Of a DNA stretch of 64,000 nucleotides, positions 47,142 to 54,678 are shown in pieces. Every line of letters starts with the position of its first letter. Positions within the stretch are counted from its first letter, which is position 1. The stretch covers positions 4,516,001 to 4,580,000 of the forward strand of contig NZ_JAEKEL010000001.1 in NCBI RefSeq assembly GCF_016651105.1, read 5' to 3'. The translations under genes and the position numbers were made by a program. The DNA comes from Pseudomonas sp. TH15. Lineage in GTDB: Bacteria > Pseudomonadota > Gammaproteobacteria > Pseudomonadales > Pseudomonadaceae. The notes under the pieces were generated by a model. It made no database searches and was not told where the DNA came from. It was given only the letters and a program-made list of their open reading frames with translations.

Positions 47142-48740
47142 TCAGAAAGTGGCTTGAAGGTTGAAGTGCAGGCGCGATTCCTGTTTCGAGGTGTTCGGCC
47201 CTTCGAGTAGCGGGTAGCCCCAGTCGAGGCTGCCGGACAGCCATTTGCTCAGGCTGGCGCGGGTGCCGAGGCCGACACTGGCCAAGGCGTAATCGGCGTC
47301 CTGATCCGGCAGCTCATCGCGTAGATAAAGCTGTGCGCCTTCGGCAAAGGCATAGAAACGCCAGTCCTGCATCCAGGTGCCGGCGTACTTGGCCAGCGAT
47401 GGCGTGCGAATTTCCTGACTGAGCAGCACACCGTCGTCAGCGGTGCGCTCGGCAGCCAGATAGCCGCGCACCGAAGTGGCGCCGCCGGCAGAGAACTGTT
47501 CGTTGGAAACCAGTGGCCCGGACGCTAACTGGAACGCAGCTTTGCTCGCGCTCTGCCAGTCGCTGTCGAATGTCCAGGTGTAATTGCCGTCGCCCTTGAG
47601 CACGGCGAAGCTCGGTTTGGCGCGGTAGCGTTTGTAGTCGAAGTCTTCGTCGGAACTGCCGTAACCAAAGAGGCTGCGGGTAGCCGCGACCAGGCTCAGG
47701 CCGAGGCCGAGCTGGCTCTTTTCGGTATAGCGATAGCCGTTGTAGGCGAAGGTGAAGGGCGCGTACTTGAGCGGCACCTGATCGCTTTCGCCGGACAGGG
47801 TCAGGCGTTCGTCGAAGTCTTTGAAGTCGACGCCGGCCGACAGCGAGTTCGACCAGTTGCCGCTGGAGGGCAACGTGTAGATCGCTGATACGCCGTAAGA
47901 ATGACCTTTGCCGAGCACGTTGCTGCCACCGATGGTGGCGACGTTGCTGTCGGACTGGTAACCGGAGACCTGCACGCTCCAGCGCTCGCTCAGCGGCGCG
48001 GTGTAGGAACCCGACCAGACCTTGGCGTTGTCGGTGTCCTGCGGCGCGGTGAAGAACGTCAGGTTGACGCTGTGGCCGAGTTGCCAGAGGTTGTTGTAAC
48101 CGAGGCTGGTGACTGCGCGCAGCTTTTCGGTGTCGGCGCTGTAGTCGTTGTTGAGGCCGACGCTGGCCGTCCATGGGTTCTGATCTTCAACCTGCAAATC
48201 GACGTCCATGGTGCCTGGGCGCTGACCTTCACGCACCAACGGCATGACCTGACGGCCCGGGGTTTTGTTGAGCTGCGCCAGTTCGCCCTGAACCTTGGCG
48301 AAGTCTGGTACCTCGCCTTCCTTCAGCGCCGGGACGTTGTCGCGGATGTCCAGCGGTGAGTAATGCTTGGCGCCGACCACACGCACCCGGCCAACCTTGG
48401 TTTCGCTGACTTGCATGTAGACGATGCCGTCGGCCACCGCTTGCTCCGGCAGCTCGACAAACACCGACTGATAGCCGCGTTCCTGATAGGCCTTCTGCAA
48501 CGCATCACGTGCGCCTTCGATGTCGTTCATGCCTTTTTGCGGGCCGAGAAACGGGTACACCGCCTCTTCAATCGCCCGTGCATCAAGCACGGTATTGCCG
48601 CGCACGAAGTATTCGTTGACGTCGACCAAACGTTGCGACGCCGCTGTTTGCGCAGCCTCTTCGGCCAATGCCGGCTGCGCGCCTGCCGTCACCAGCAGCC
48701 AGCCGCACAGCGCCAGCCGTGACTTGAAAATCGGTTCCAC
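47142..48740 (-). CDS. TpsB outer-membrane transporter (ShlB/FhaC/HecB, PdtB-like)
   Basis: This 532-residue two-partner-secretion transporter has two periplasmic POTRA domains (YFVRGNTVLDARAIEEAVYP, VGRVRVVGAKHYSPLDIRDN) and a 16-stranded barrel including FSAGGATSVRGYLA (the VRGY loop-6 motif). The start is GTG at 48740 after GGGGGTAGT, giving a clean signal peptide (LLVTAGAQPALA). A further upstream TTG would add 13 unconvincing residues. No tpsA passenger gene is adjacent in this window, although the phdA-like gene upstream is. It is PdtB-like by neighbourhood. Confidence 0.9.
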   Translation of the reverse strand: MEPIFKSRLALCGWLLVTAGAQPALAEEAAQTAASQRLVDVNEYFVRGNTVLDARAIEEAVYPFLGPQKGMNDIEGARDALQKAYQERGYQSVFVELPEQAVADGIVYMQVSETKVGRVRVVGAKHYSPLDIRDNVPALKEGEVPDFAKVQGELAQLNKTPGRQVMPLVREGQRPGTMDVDLQVEDQNPWTASVGLNNDYSADTEKLRAVTSLGYNNLWQLGHSVNLTFFTAPQDTDNAKVWSGSYTAPLSERWSVQVSGYQSDSNVATIGGSNVLGKGHSYGVSAIYTLPSSGNWSNSLSAGVDFKDFDERLTLSGESDQVPLKYAPFTFAYNGYRYTEKSQLGLGLSLVAATRSLFGYGSSDEDFDYKRYRAKPSFAVLKGDGNYTWTFDSDWQSASKAAFQLASGPLVSNEQFSAGGATSVRGYLAAERTADDGVLLSQEIRTPSLAKYAGTWMQDWRFYAFAEGAQLYLRDELPDQDADYALASVGLGTRASLSKWLSGSLDWGYPLLEGPNTSKQESRLHFNLQATF

Positions 48741-48799
48741 ACTACCCCCTGAATTCGCGATGACCTGTTGGCGTTTCAACGCCCGGCGTGTTGCCGCTG

Positions 48800-49411
48800 T
48801 TAATTGCTGACGTGCGGGGCGCAGGCGTGCTTGCCCAGCCAGGTGTGCAACAGCGCGAAGTTCAAGGAGAACTCGGGCATTTGCAGCAAGGCACCGCAGA
48901 ACACTTCGCCGATGATTTTCTGGATGAGCAGCACCGCACGCGGGTTATTGAGCAGCGTGGCGATGTCGCGACTGAGGATGTTGAAGCTCCAGACTTTCTG
49001 ATTCAGACCGAGGCCGACGAACCAGCGGAACAGCAGGTTGTAATTGAGCTGTTCATAAAGCTGCTGTTCGCTGGGCACCGAATAGAGCAGTTGCAGGAGC
49101 AGGATGTGCATGACCGTTTGCGCGGGGATGAGCATGCCGGGCTCGGCATTGAGGTCGTGCAACAGGTCGCGATGGGCGTCGAGCAAATCGTCGATCTGCG
49201 GGCGCAGCAGCACCAGCGAATGACCGGGCGGAATGTAGCTGGAGACCTCTTTCAAGGCGCCCTGCCAGTCATCCTGCGAGACAATCCAGACCCACGGCGC
49301 GCCGTAGCGATACACCGAAACCGGCTTCTTGCGCGCGGCTTCGACGATCTTCGACAAGCGTTGATCGAGTTCCTGCATGCCCACTTTCGAGTAGCGTTCC
49401 ATAGTCCCCAT
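48800..49411 (-). CDS. PhdA-like protein: Phd-type antitoxin fold plus transposase-DUF772-like domain
   Basis: This 203-residue protein has an N-terminus (YSKVGMQELDQRLSKIVEAA, then SVYRYGAPWVWIVSQDDW) resembling Phd/YefM antitoxins. The middle (LLYSVPSEQQLYEQLNYNLLF, RWFVGLGL) is strikingly like the DUF772 domain that opens IS5-type transposases. The DDE catalytic part is absent. In P. aeruginosa, PA0691 (phdA) lies between pdtA and pdtB and affects DNA release in biofilms (recalled). There is no toxin gene next to it. Starts at 49411 or 49402 are both possible; GTGAGG lies before the first. Confidence 0.8.
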   Translation of the reverse strand: MGTMERYSKVGMQELDQRLSKIVEAARKKPVSVYRYGAPWVWIVSQDDWQGALKEVSSYIPPGHSLVLLRPQIDDLLDAHRDLLHDLNAEPGMLIPAQTVMHILLLQLLYSVPSEQQLYEQLNYNLLFRWFVGLGLNQKVWSFNILSRDIATLLNNPRAVLLIQKIIGEVFCGALLQMPEFSLNFALLHTWLGKHACAPHVSN

Positions 49412-49520
49412 TGCCTCACTCCCGGCGTCCCGCCTCGGCTTGTGAAAAGCGCCCCGTTGGGCCCCTCAAGCGCGTTACATAGGCATGACCGGACTGGCGA
49501 TGTGCTACCGAACTTTTGTC

Positions 49521-49538
49521 ATAAAAGCTTCATTACAG
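49521..49538 (-). promoter_or_regulatory. Candidate PhoB (Pho) box upstream of phdA-tpsB
   Basis: The minus strand reads CTGTAATGAAGCTTTTAT: two heptamers (CTGTAAT, CTTTTAT) spaced by 4 nt, matching 11 of 14 positions of the CTGTCAT-N4-CTGTCAT consensus. It lies ~110 nt upstream of the phdA start. No convincing -10 was found at the usual distance. Confidence 0.4.
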
Positions 49539-49571
49539 AATTGATCGGGATTTAACAGACAACACAAAACC

Positions 49572-49663
49572 CTGTGGGAGCGGGCTTGCTCGAAAGCGGT
49601 GGATCAGTTGATAGAGATGTTAACTGACAGGACGCTTTCGCGAGCAAGCCCGCTCCCACAGGG
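49572..49663. repeat. REP palindrome pair, left arm 2 nt shorter
   Basis: Arms CCTGTGGGAGCGGGCTTGCT and complement flank a ~40-nt spacer. The left arm reads TTGCTCGAAAGCGG, missing the CG seen in other copies (TTGCTCGCGAAAGCGG). The element lies just downstream of the PLP-enzyme gene stop at 49684 and upstream of the phdA start. Confidence 0.85.
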
Positions 49664-49683
49664 GGATTCGTGGGGACTTTGGA

Positions 49684-50967
49684 TCAGGCGTAGACCGGCC
49701 AGGTATCGACGATTTTGCCGCCGCGTACAGCGAGCAAATCACCAAACTGCAACAACACCGACTCAGTCTGGGTCGGACGCAGGAACACTTGATCTTCCAC
49801 CACCAATCCCACTGCGCTGGAGCCGTTGACCATTTCCTGGTTGGAGCTGCGGCCATACACGCCGTTGCTCTGCAATCCCTGGGGTGATTCGAACTCGGCC
49901 ATCCAGTTGCCGCCATAAATGAAGAATGTCTCGCGCTGATTGGCGTCCCACCACGAGAACAGTTTCGACTTGTCGTCCAGCGCCGGAATGTTCACCGCGC
50001 CGGTGCTTTTCAACACCGGCGTGGCGATGTACGCCGCCGGCACATGGTCCACCAACGATGGCAAATCATAGTGCGTCGGTTTGAGCATCGCCGTGCCCAC
50101 CGAGACTTCGCTGCTCAGGCTTTCCTGTTCGTGCATGCGATAACTCGGACTGCCGGCGGTATTGAGCGTCAGACCTTCACGCCACAAGCCCGGATACTGC
50201 TGACGAGTGAAATCGACACAGCGGTTGTAGATCACCATAACTTTGGCGAACAGTTCCTCGGGCGAACCAAGAATCCCCGGCACGCCCATGCCCACGAACG
50301 GGTCGTAGCCCATGAACCCGCCGAACTCCAGGTGTTGCGGGTGAGCGCTGATCAGCGCCAGCATCTGCCCGAGCACGCCCAGGTCGCTGACACCGCCGCG
50401 ATGCAAGCCGACGTCCAGCTCGATGTTTACGCGCAGTCGCGTGCCCAGACCTTGCGCAAGCGCCAGGTATTGCCGGAGTCGCTCGGGGGTATCGAGCAAC
50501 CACTGCAACTGCTTCGCCGGGTCGAATGGCCCTTTGTGGGTTTCGTAAAACAACTGCGCCGAACGCACCGGCAGCGGTTTGCCGAGCAGGATGTCGGCGT
50601 CGGGAAATTGCACGGCGTCGTGGTTGAGAAATGGCTGGTGAAATGACATCAAACGCTTCGTGCCGGCACGCTGGGCGATGTACGTCAGCAACCCTGGCGC
50701 CGGCAGGGATTTCTCCACCAGCCGCAAGTGTTTGCCGGCGCGCTGGACCGATTGCATCACCACGTCGATGTTGTGATCGAGGCGGTCCAGATCGATCAAC
50801 ATCACCGGACGCATCGGGCCGTGGTCCTTGAGTTCTCGATTCAACGCACGGAAATATTCGCTGTACGGTCCGCCCCTGTCCCCCGGTCGCAGCCATGCGC
50901 CAACGCCAATCAGCAAGGCGCCCACGCCTACACTGCCGAGCAGAAAATTGCGTCGATTCACGGCCAT
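49684..50967 (-). CDS. Tat-exported alanine racemase N-terminal/D-threonine aldolase-like PLP protein
   Basis: This 427-residue protein starts at MAVNRRNFLLGSVGVG (50967), a twin-arginine signal with RR-N-F-L. A PLP-barrel follows: LIDLDRLDHNIDVVM, HLRLVEKSLPAPG (candidate Schiff-base lysine) and RLRVNIELDVGLHRGG. A C-terminal beta domain follows. Metal-dependent D-threonine aldolases share this fold. The TGATG overlap with the upstream FAD enzyme gene, and a cytochrome beyond it, suggest a periplasmic pathway on a D-amino acid or lactone. The substrate is unknown. Confidence 0.8.
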   Translation of the reverse strand: MAVNRRNFLLGSVGVGALLIGVGAWLRPGDRGGPYSEYFRALNRELKDHGPMRPVMLIDLDRLDHNIDVVMQSVQRAGKHLRLVEKSLPAPGLLTYIAQRAGTKRLMSFHQPFLNHDAVQFPDADILLGKPLPVRSAQLFYETHKGPFDPAKQLQWLLDTPERLRQYLALAQGLGTRLRVNIELDVGLHRGGVSDLGVLGQMLALISAHPQHLEFGGFMGYDPFVGMGVPGILGSPEELFAKVMVIYNRCVDFTRQQYPGLWREGLTLNTAGSPSYRMHEQESLSSEVSVGTAMLKPTHYDLPSLVDHVPAAYIATPVLKSTGAVNIPALDDKSKLFSWWDANQRETFFIYGGNWMAEFESPQGLQSNGVYGRSSNQEMVNGSSAVGLVVEDQVFLRPTQTESVLLQFGDLLAVRGGKIVDTWPVYA

Positions 50968-52361
50968 CAGCTCACCCCCAGAATCGACATCAGATGCGCG
51001 TTGAGAAACTTGCCGCTGGGGTCCAGCGCCTGGCGGACCTCGATGAATTCTCGCCAGCGTGGGTAGAGCGGCTGCAGGTTCTTCGCGTTGAGCGTGTGCA
51101 ATTTCCCCCAATGCGGCCTGCCGTTGTACTTCCAGAAGATCGGTTCGACGGCGGCGAAGAAGTTGTGATGGTCCATCTGGTAATGCTGGTGAACCGAGAT
51201 CGAGCAGCTGTCGCGGCCTTCGAACATGCTCAGGGGAATGTCGTCGGCTTTGACGTAGCGGTATTCGATGGGAAACCAGGTACGCAGGTCTTTGTCCTGA
51301 ATCAGCTTGAGGATTTCCCGCAGGCAGGCCGGGCCGTATTCGGCCGACACCGAATATTCCATCTCGTTGAAACGCACGGTGCGCACGTTGGCGTAGATGT
51401 CGAACGAGTCGCCCACACGGTCATCGAAACTGGCGAGGTGGCGCAGGTTATTGAGCATGGTGCGGCGCAGGTCGGGGAAGTCGCTGCCGTACTTGTCGAT
51501 CTTCTCGATCAGGGTCACGAACTCGTTGCCGCCCTCCTCATCTGCCGGGATCGGCGGCGTGGCCGGGTCGGTGGTTTCATTCAGGGCGATCGACAAGGCG
51601 TAGTCGGAATGGGTCACCACGAGCATTTCCCAGTGTTGGTTTTCCTGAGTGTTTTTGTCGATGTCTTCCAGCAGTTCTTCGGTTTTGGCGATCCACTGGC
51701 GTTCTCTCAGACGATAGGCCGGGCGATTTTGCAGGCGTATTTTGCTCGCCACGCCCAAAGCCCCGAGGGAAACCCGGGCAGCGCTGAACACTTCGGGGTG
51801 ATGGGTGCTGTCACAGTCGAGCACTTCGCCGCTGGCGGTGACCAGTTGCAGGCCAGAGACGTGGGCCGAGTAGGATTGAAACGTCTTGCCGGTACCGTGG
51901 GTCGACGTAGAAATCGCACCGGCGAGGGTCTGGTAGTCGATGTCGGCCATGTTCTGCAGCGCCTGACCGATGTCCTTGAGCGGCGTGCCCATGCGTGACA
52001 TCGGCGTACCGCCGGCGAACTCGGCCTGCAACGTGCTGGGATCGTGGTCGAGCAGGCCGGTAAAGTAGCTCATGGACAACAGCGTGCCGTCGGTCGGCAC
52101 CAGCGCGCTGAAGGAATGCGCCGAGCCGACCGGGCGGATCTTGCCGGGGGCCTGGCGAATCACTTGGGTCAGTTCATCGAGGTTTTTCGGCGCCAACCGC
52201 GCCGCCGGCAGGCAACTCTGGCCGCCGGACCAGTTGCGCCAGGGAATCAATCGTGGCGCGCGCAGCAGTTCGGCCAGCGCCGGGCTGGAACCGAGCGCAG
52301 TGAAGGCACCGATGATGCTCGCCCGTTGCAATAACTGACGTCGTGTCAGGTCCATTGTCAT
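50967..52361 (-). CDS. Tat-exported D-arabinono-1,4-lactone oxidase-type FAD oxidoreductase
   Basis: This 464-residue VAO-family flavoprotein has a twin-arginine signal (MDLTRRQLLQRASIIGAF), FAD-binding motifs (IRPVGSAHSFSALVPTDG, where the histidine of GSAHS is the usual covalent FAD site), STSTHGTGK, and a C-terminal RPHWGKLHTLNA motif of the aldonolactone oxidase family. It probably oxidises a sugar lactone or alcohol in the periplasm and passes electrons to the neighbouring cytochrome c. The ATG at 52361 has AAGG 8 nt upstream; a GTG at 52370 is possible. Confidence 0.85.
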   Translation of the reverse strand: MTMDLTRRQLLQRASIIGAFTALGSSPALAELLRAPRLIPWRNWSGGQSCLPAARLAPKNLDELTQVIRQAPGKIRPVGSAHSFSALVPTDGTLLSMSYFTGLLDHDPSTLQAEFAGGTPMSRMGTPLKDIGQALQNMADIDYQTLAGAISTSTHGTGKTFQSYSAHVSGLQLVTASGEVLDCDSTHHPEVFSAARVSLGALGVASKIRLQNRPAYRLRERQWIAKTEELLEDIDKNTQENQHWEMLVVTHSDYALSIALNETTDPATPPIPADEEGGNEFVTLIEKIDKYGSDFPDLRRTMLNNLRHLASFDDRVGDSFDIYANVRTVRFNEMEYSVSAEYGPACLREILKLIQDKDLRTWFPIEYRYVKADDIPLSMFEGRDSCSISVHQHYQMDHHNFFAAVEPIFWKYNGRPHWGKLHTLNAKNLQPLYPRWREFIEVRQALDPSGKFLNAHLMSILGVS

Positions 52362-52371
52362 GCCGGGCACC

Positions 52372-52734
52372 TTATTGTGGGAGGGGCTGGTCGGCCATGA
52401 AGCCGATCAGTTGCAGGAATTGTTCTTCGCTGCATTCAACGCACTGGCCCATCGGCGGCATGCCGTTGTAGCCGTTGATCGCGTGATCGAGCAGCGTGTC
52501 GGCGCCTTGCAGCACCCGCGGCTCCCAGGCTTTTTTGTCGCCGGTCATCGGCGCCCCGGCGGCGGGATTGGCGTGGCAGAGCTTGCAACTGTTGGCGTAG
52601 ACCTGCGCCAGGGCCGGGTCTTTGGGCACGGCGTTGTTGGCGATGCTGGAACTGGTCGTCGGTTTGGCGTCATCGCCACAGCCGGCCAGTGCGATGGCCA
52701 GAGTCAGCAATGCGATGCATCGGATTGAACGCAT
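52372..52734 (-). CDS. Cytochrome c5-like lipoprotein
   Basis: This 120-residue protein has a lipoprotein signal (LTLAIALAGCGDDAKP), one heme site CKLCH near residue 50, the axial-ligand region NGYNGMPPMG, and a C-terminal cysteine pair (QCVECSEE) that could form the disulfide seen in cytochrome c5. It is an obvious electron acceptor for the FAD oxidase whose start follows within 10 nt of its stop. It is the first gene of the three-gene exported redox unit. Confidence 0.85.
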   Translation of the reverse strand: MRSIRCIALLTLAIALAGCGDDAKPTTSSSIANNAVPKDPALAQVYANSCKLCHANPAAGAPMTGDKKAWEPRVLQGADTLLDHAINGYNGMPPMGQCVECSEEQFLQLIGFMADQPLPQ

Positions 52735-53014
52735 GACGTTCCTCGCGTGGGATGCCGCTTATTGTTGTAATCACACCTTAAGACAGCGGCAGACAACGGT
52801 TGAGGGCATTGCGGGACAACGAGGGGGGCAAACGGGGCCAGCCAATGTTTCGGGCGAGCCCCCTGTAGGGATTTCGGTTCGGCCAGCCGCCCTCTGCTCT
52901 GCGCCTTTGCGTGACATTCGAGTGACATTTGCGGGTTTAAATTTCGGCGCATTCAGGCGTATAACCTGTACAGACTTTTCAATTGCACGCCGACTTCAAA
53001 TACGGGGTAGCGAC

Positions 53015-54640
53015 ATGACCACAGCACACATCCTTGGCAATCTGTTTCCCGACAGCAGCGACATCCCGGAAAAATACCGCCTCGACGGCCAGACCGAGCA
53101 ACGTGAATACCTGGTCGATGGCGAGTTACGAACCTGGAGCGGCCCCCTCGCCCAAGTCCGCAGCCCGGTGTATCTGACCGGCGAGAATGGCGACGAGCAA
53201 GTGATCCTTGGCAGCACGCCGCTGCTGGATGCTGAAACCGCATTGACCGCTCTCGACGCCGCCGTCCGCGCCTACGACCGTGGCCAGGGCCTGTGGCCGA
53301 CCATGCGCGTGGCCGAGCGCATTCAACACGTCGAATCCTTCCTGGGGCGTATGCGCCAGCAGCGTGACGCGGTGGTGAAGTTGCTGATGTGGGAAATCGG
53401 CAAGAACCTCAAGGACTCGGAAAAAGAATTCGACCGCACCTGCGATTACATCGTCGACACCATCAACGCCCTCAAGGAACTCGACCGCCGCTCCAGCCGT
53501 TTCGAGCTGGAACAGGACACACTTGGCCAGATCCGCCGCGTACCACTGGGCGTGGCGCTGTGCATGGGACCTTACAACTACCCGCTGAACGAAACCTTCA
53601 CCACGCTGATTCCGGCGCTGATCATGGGCAACACCGTGGTGTTCAAACCGGCCAAGCTCGGCGTGTTGTTGATTCGCCCGCTGCTGGAAGCCTTCCGCGA
53701 CAGCTTCCCGACCGGCGTGATCAATGTGATCTACGGCAGCGGCCGCGAAACCGTCAGCGCGCTGATGGCCAGCGGCAAGATCGATATCTTCGCGTTTATC
53801 GGCACCAACAAAGCTGCCAGCGACCTGAAAAAGCTTCACCCGAAACCACACCGCTTGCGCGCCGCGCTGGGCCTGGACGCGAAAAACCCCGGCATCGTGC
53901 TGCCCGAGGTGGACCTGGACAACGCCGTCAGCGAAGCGCTCACCGGTTCGCTGTCGTTCAATGGCCAGCGCTGCACCGCGTTGAAAATCCTCTTCGTCCA
54001 TGAAGATGTGGTCGAGTCGTTCATCGAGAAATTCAACGCCAAACTCGCCACCCTCAAACCCGGCATGCCGTGGGACACCGGCGTGGCGCTGACGCCGCTG
54101 CCGGAAGCGAGCAAGGTCGAATACCTGCATTCGCTGGTGGCAGACGCGGTCAGTAAAGGCGCCACTGTGGTCAATCCCAACGGTGGAGAGGCCCGCGCGT
54201 CGTTCTTCTACCCGGCGGTGCTGTACCCGGTGAACCCGCAGATGCGCGTCTATCAGGAAGAGCAGTTCGGCCCTGTGGTGCCGATCGTGCCGTACCGGCA
54301 TCTGGATACGGTGATCGATTACGTCCTTGAATCGGATTTCGGCCAGCAGCTGAGTATCTTCGGCACCAACCCGGTGGCGGTTGGCCGATTGGTCGACACC
54401 TTCGCCAATCAGGTCGGGCGCATCAACATTAACGCCCAGTGCCAGCGCGGCCCGGACACCTTCCCGTTCAACGGCCGCAAGAACTCCGCCGAAGGCACAC
54501 TGTCGGTACATGATGCGTTGCGGGTGTTTTCGATCCGGACACTGGTGGCGACCAAGTTCCAGGACAGCAACAAAGCGCTCATTAGCGAGATCATTCGCGG
54601 GCGCGATTCGAGCTTCCTGACGACTGATTACATTTTCTGA
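53015..54640 (+). CDS. NADP-dependent glyceraldehyde-3-phosphate dehydrogenase-like ALDH
   Basis: This 541-residue aldehyde dehydrogenase of the GapN (ALDH11-like) group has an N-terminal extension (TTAHILGNLFPDSSDIPEKY). The catalytic cysteine is C320 in SFNGQRCTALK, with cofactor segments VPLGVALCMGPYNYPLNE and FKPAKLGVLL. The general-base glutamate of the usual ELGGK motif is not present: the matching stretch reads AALGLDAKNPG (~residues 283-293). The start at 53015 follows GGGGTAGCGAC. Codons further upstream are not coding-like. It is followed by a FUSC gene on the same strand. Confidence 0.83.
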   Translation: MTTAHILGNLFPDSSDIPEKYRLDGQTEQREYLVDGELRTWSGPLAQVRSPVYLTGENGDEQVILGSTPLLDAETALTALDAAVRAYDRGQGLWPTMRVAERIQHVESFLGRMRQQRDAVVKLLMWEIGKNLKDSEKEFDRTCDYIVDTINALKELDRRSSRFELEQDTLGQIRRVPLGVALCMGPYNYPLNETFTTLIPALIMGNTVVFKPAKLGVLLIRPLLEAFRDSFPTGVINVIYGSGRETVSALMASGKIDIFAFIGTNKAASDLKKLHPKPHRLRAALGLDAKNPGIVLPEVDLDNAVSEALTGSLSFNGQRCTALKILFVHEDVVESFIEKFNAKLATLKPGMPWDTGVALTPLPEASKVEYLHSLVADAVSKGATVVNPNGGEARASFFYPAVLYPVNPQMRVYQEEQFGPVVPIVPYRHLDTVIDYVLESDFGQQLSIFGTNPVAVGRLVDTFANQVGRININAQCQRGPDTFPFNGRKNSAEGTLSVHDALRVFSIRTLVATKFQDSNKALISEIIRGRDSSFLTTDYIF

Positions 54641-54678
54641 GGAAACCTGACCTGAAAGCCTATCGCCTGCCACCCCTG

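Noticed and set aside
12053..49663. CRISPR-like repeated sequences
   Set aside because: The repeats are inverted pairs scattered between different genes with no regular spacers; they are REP elements.
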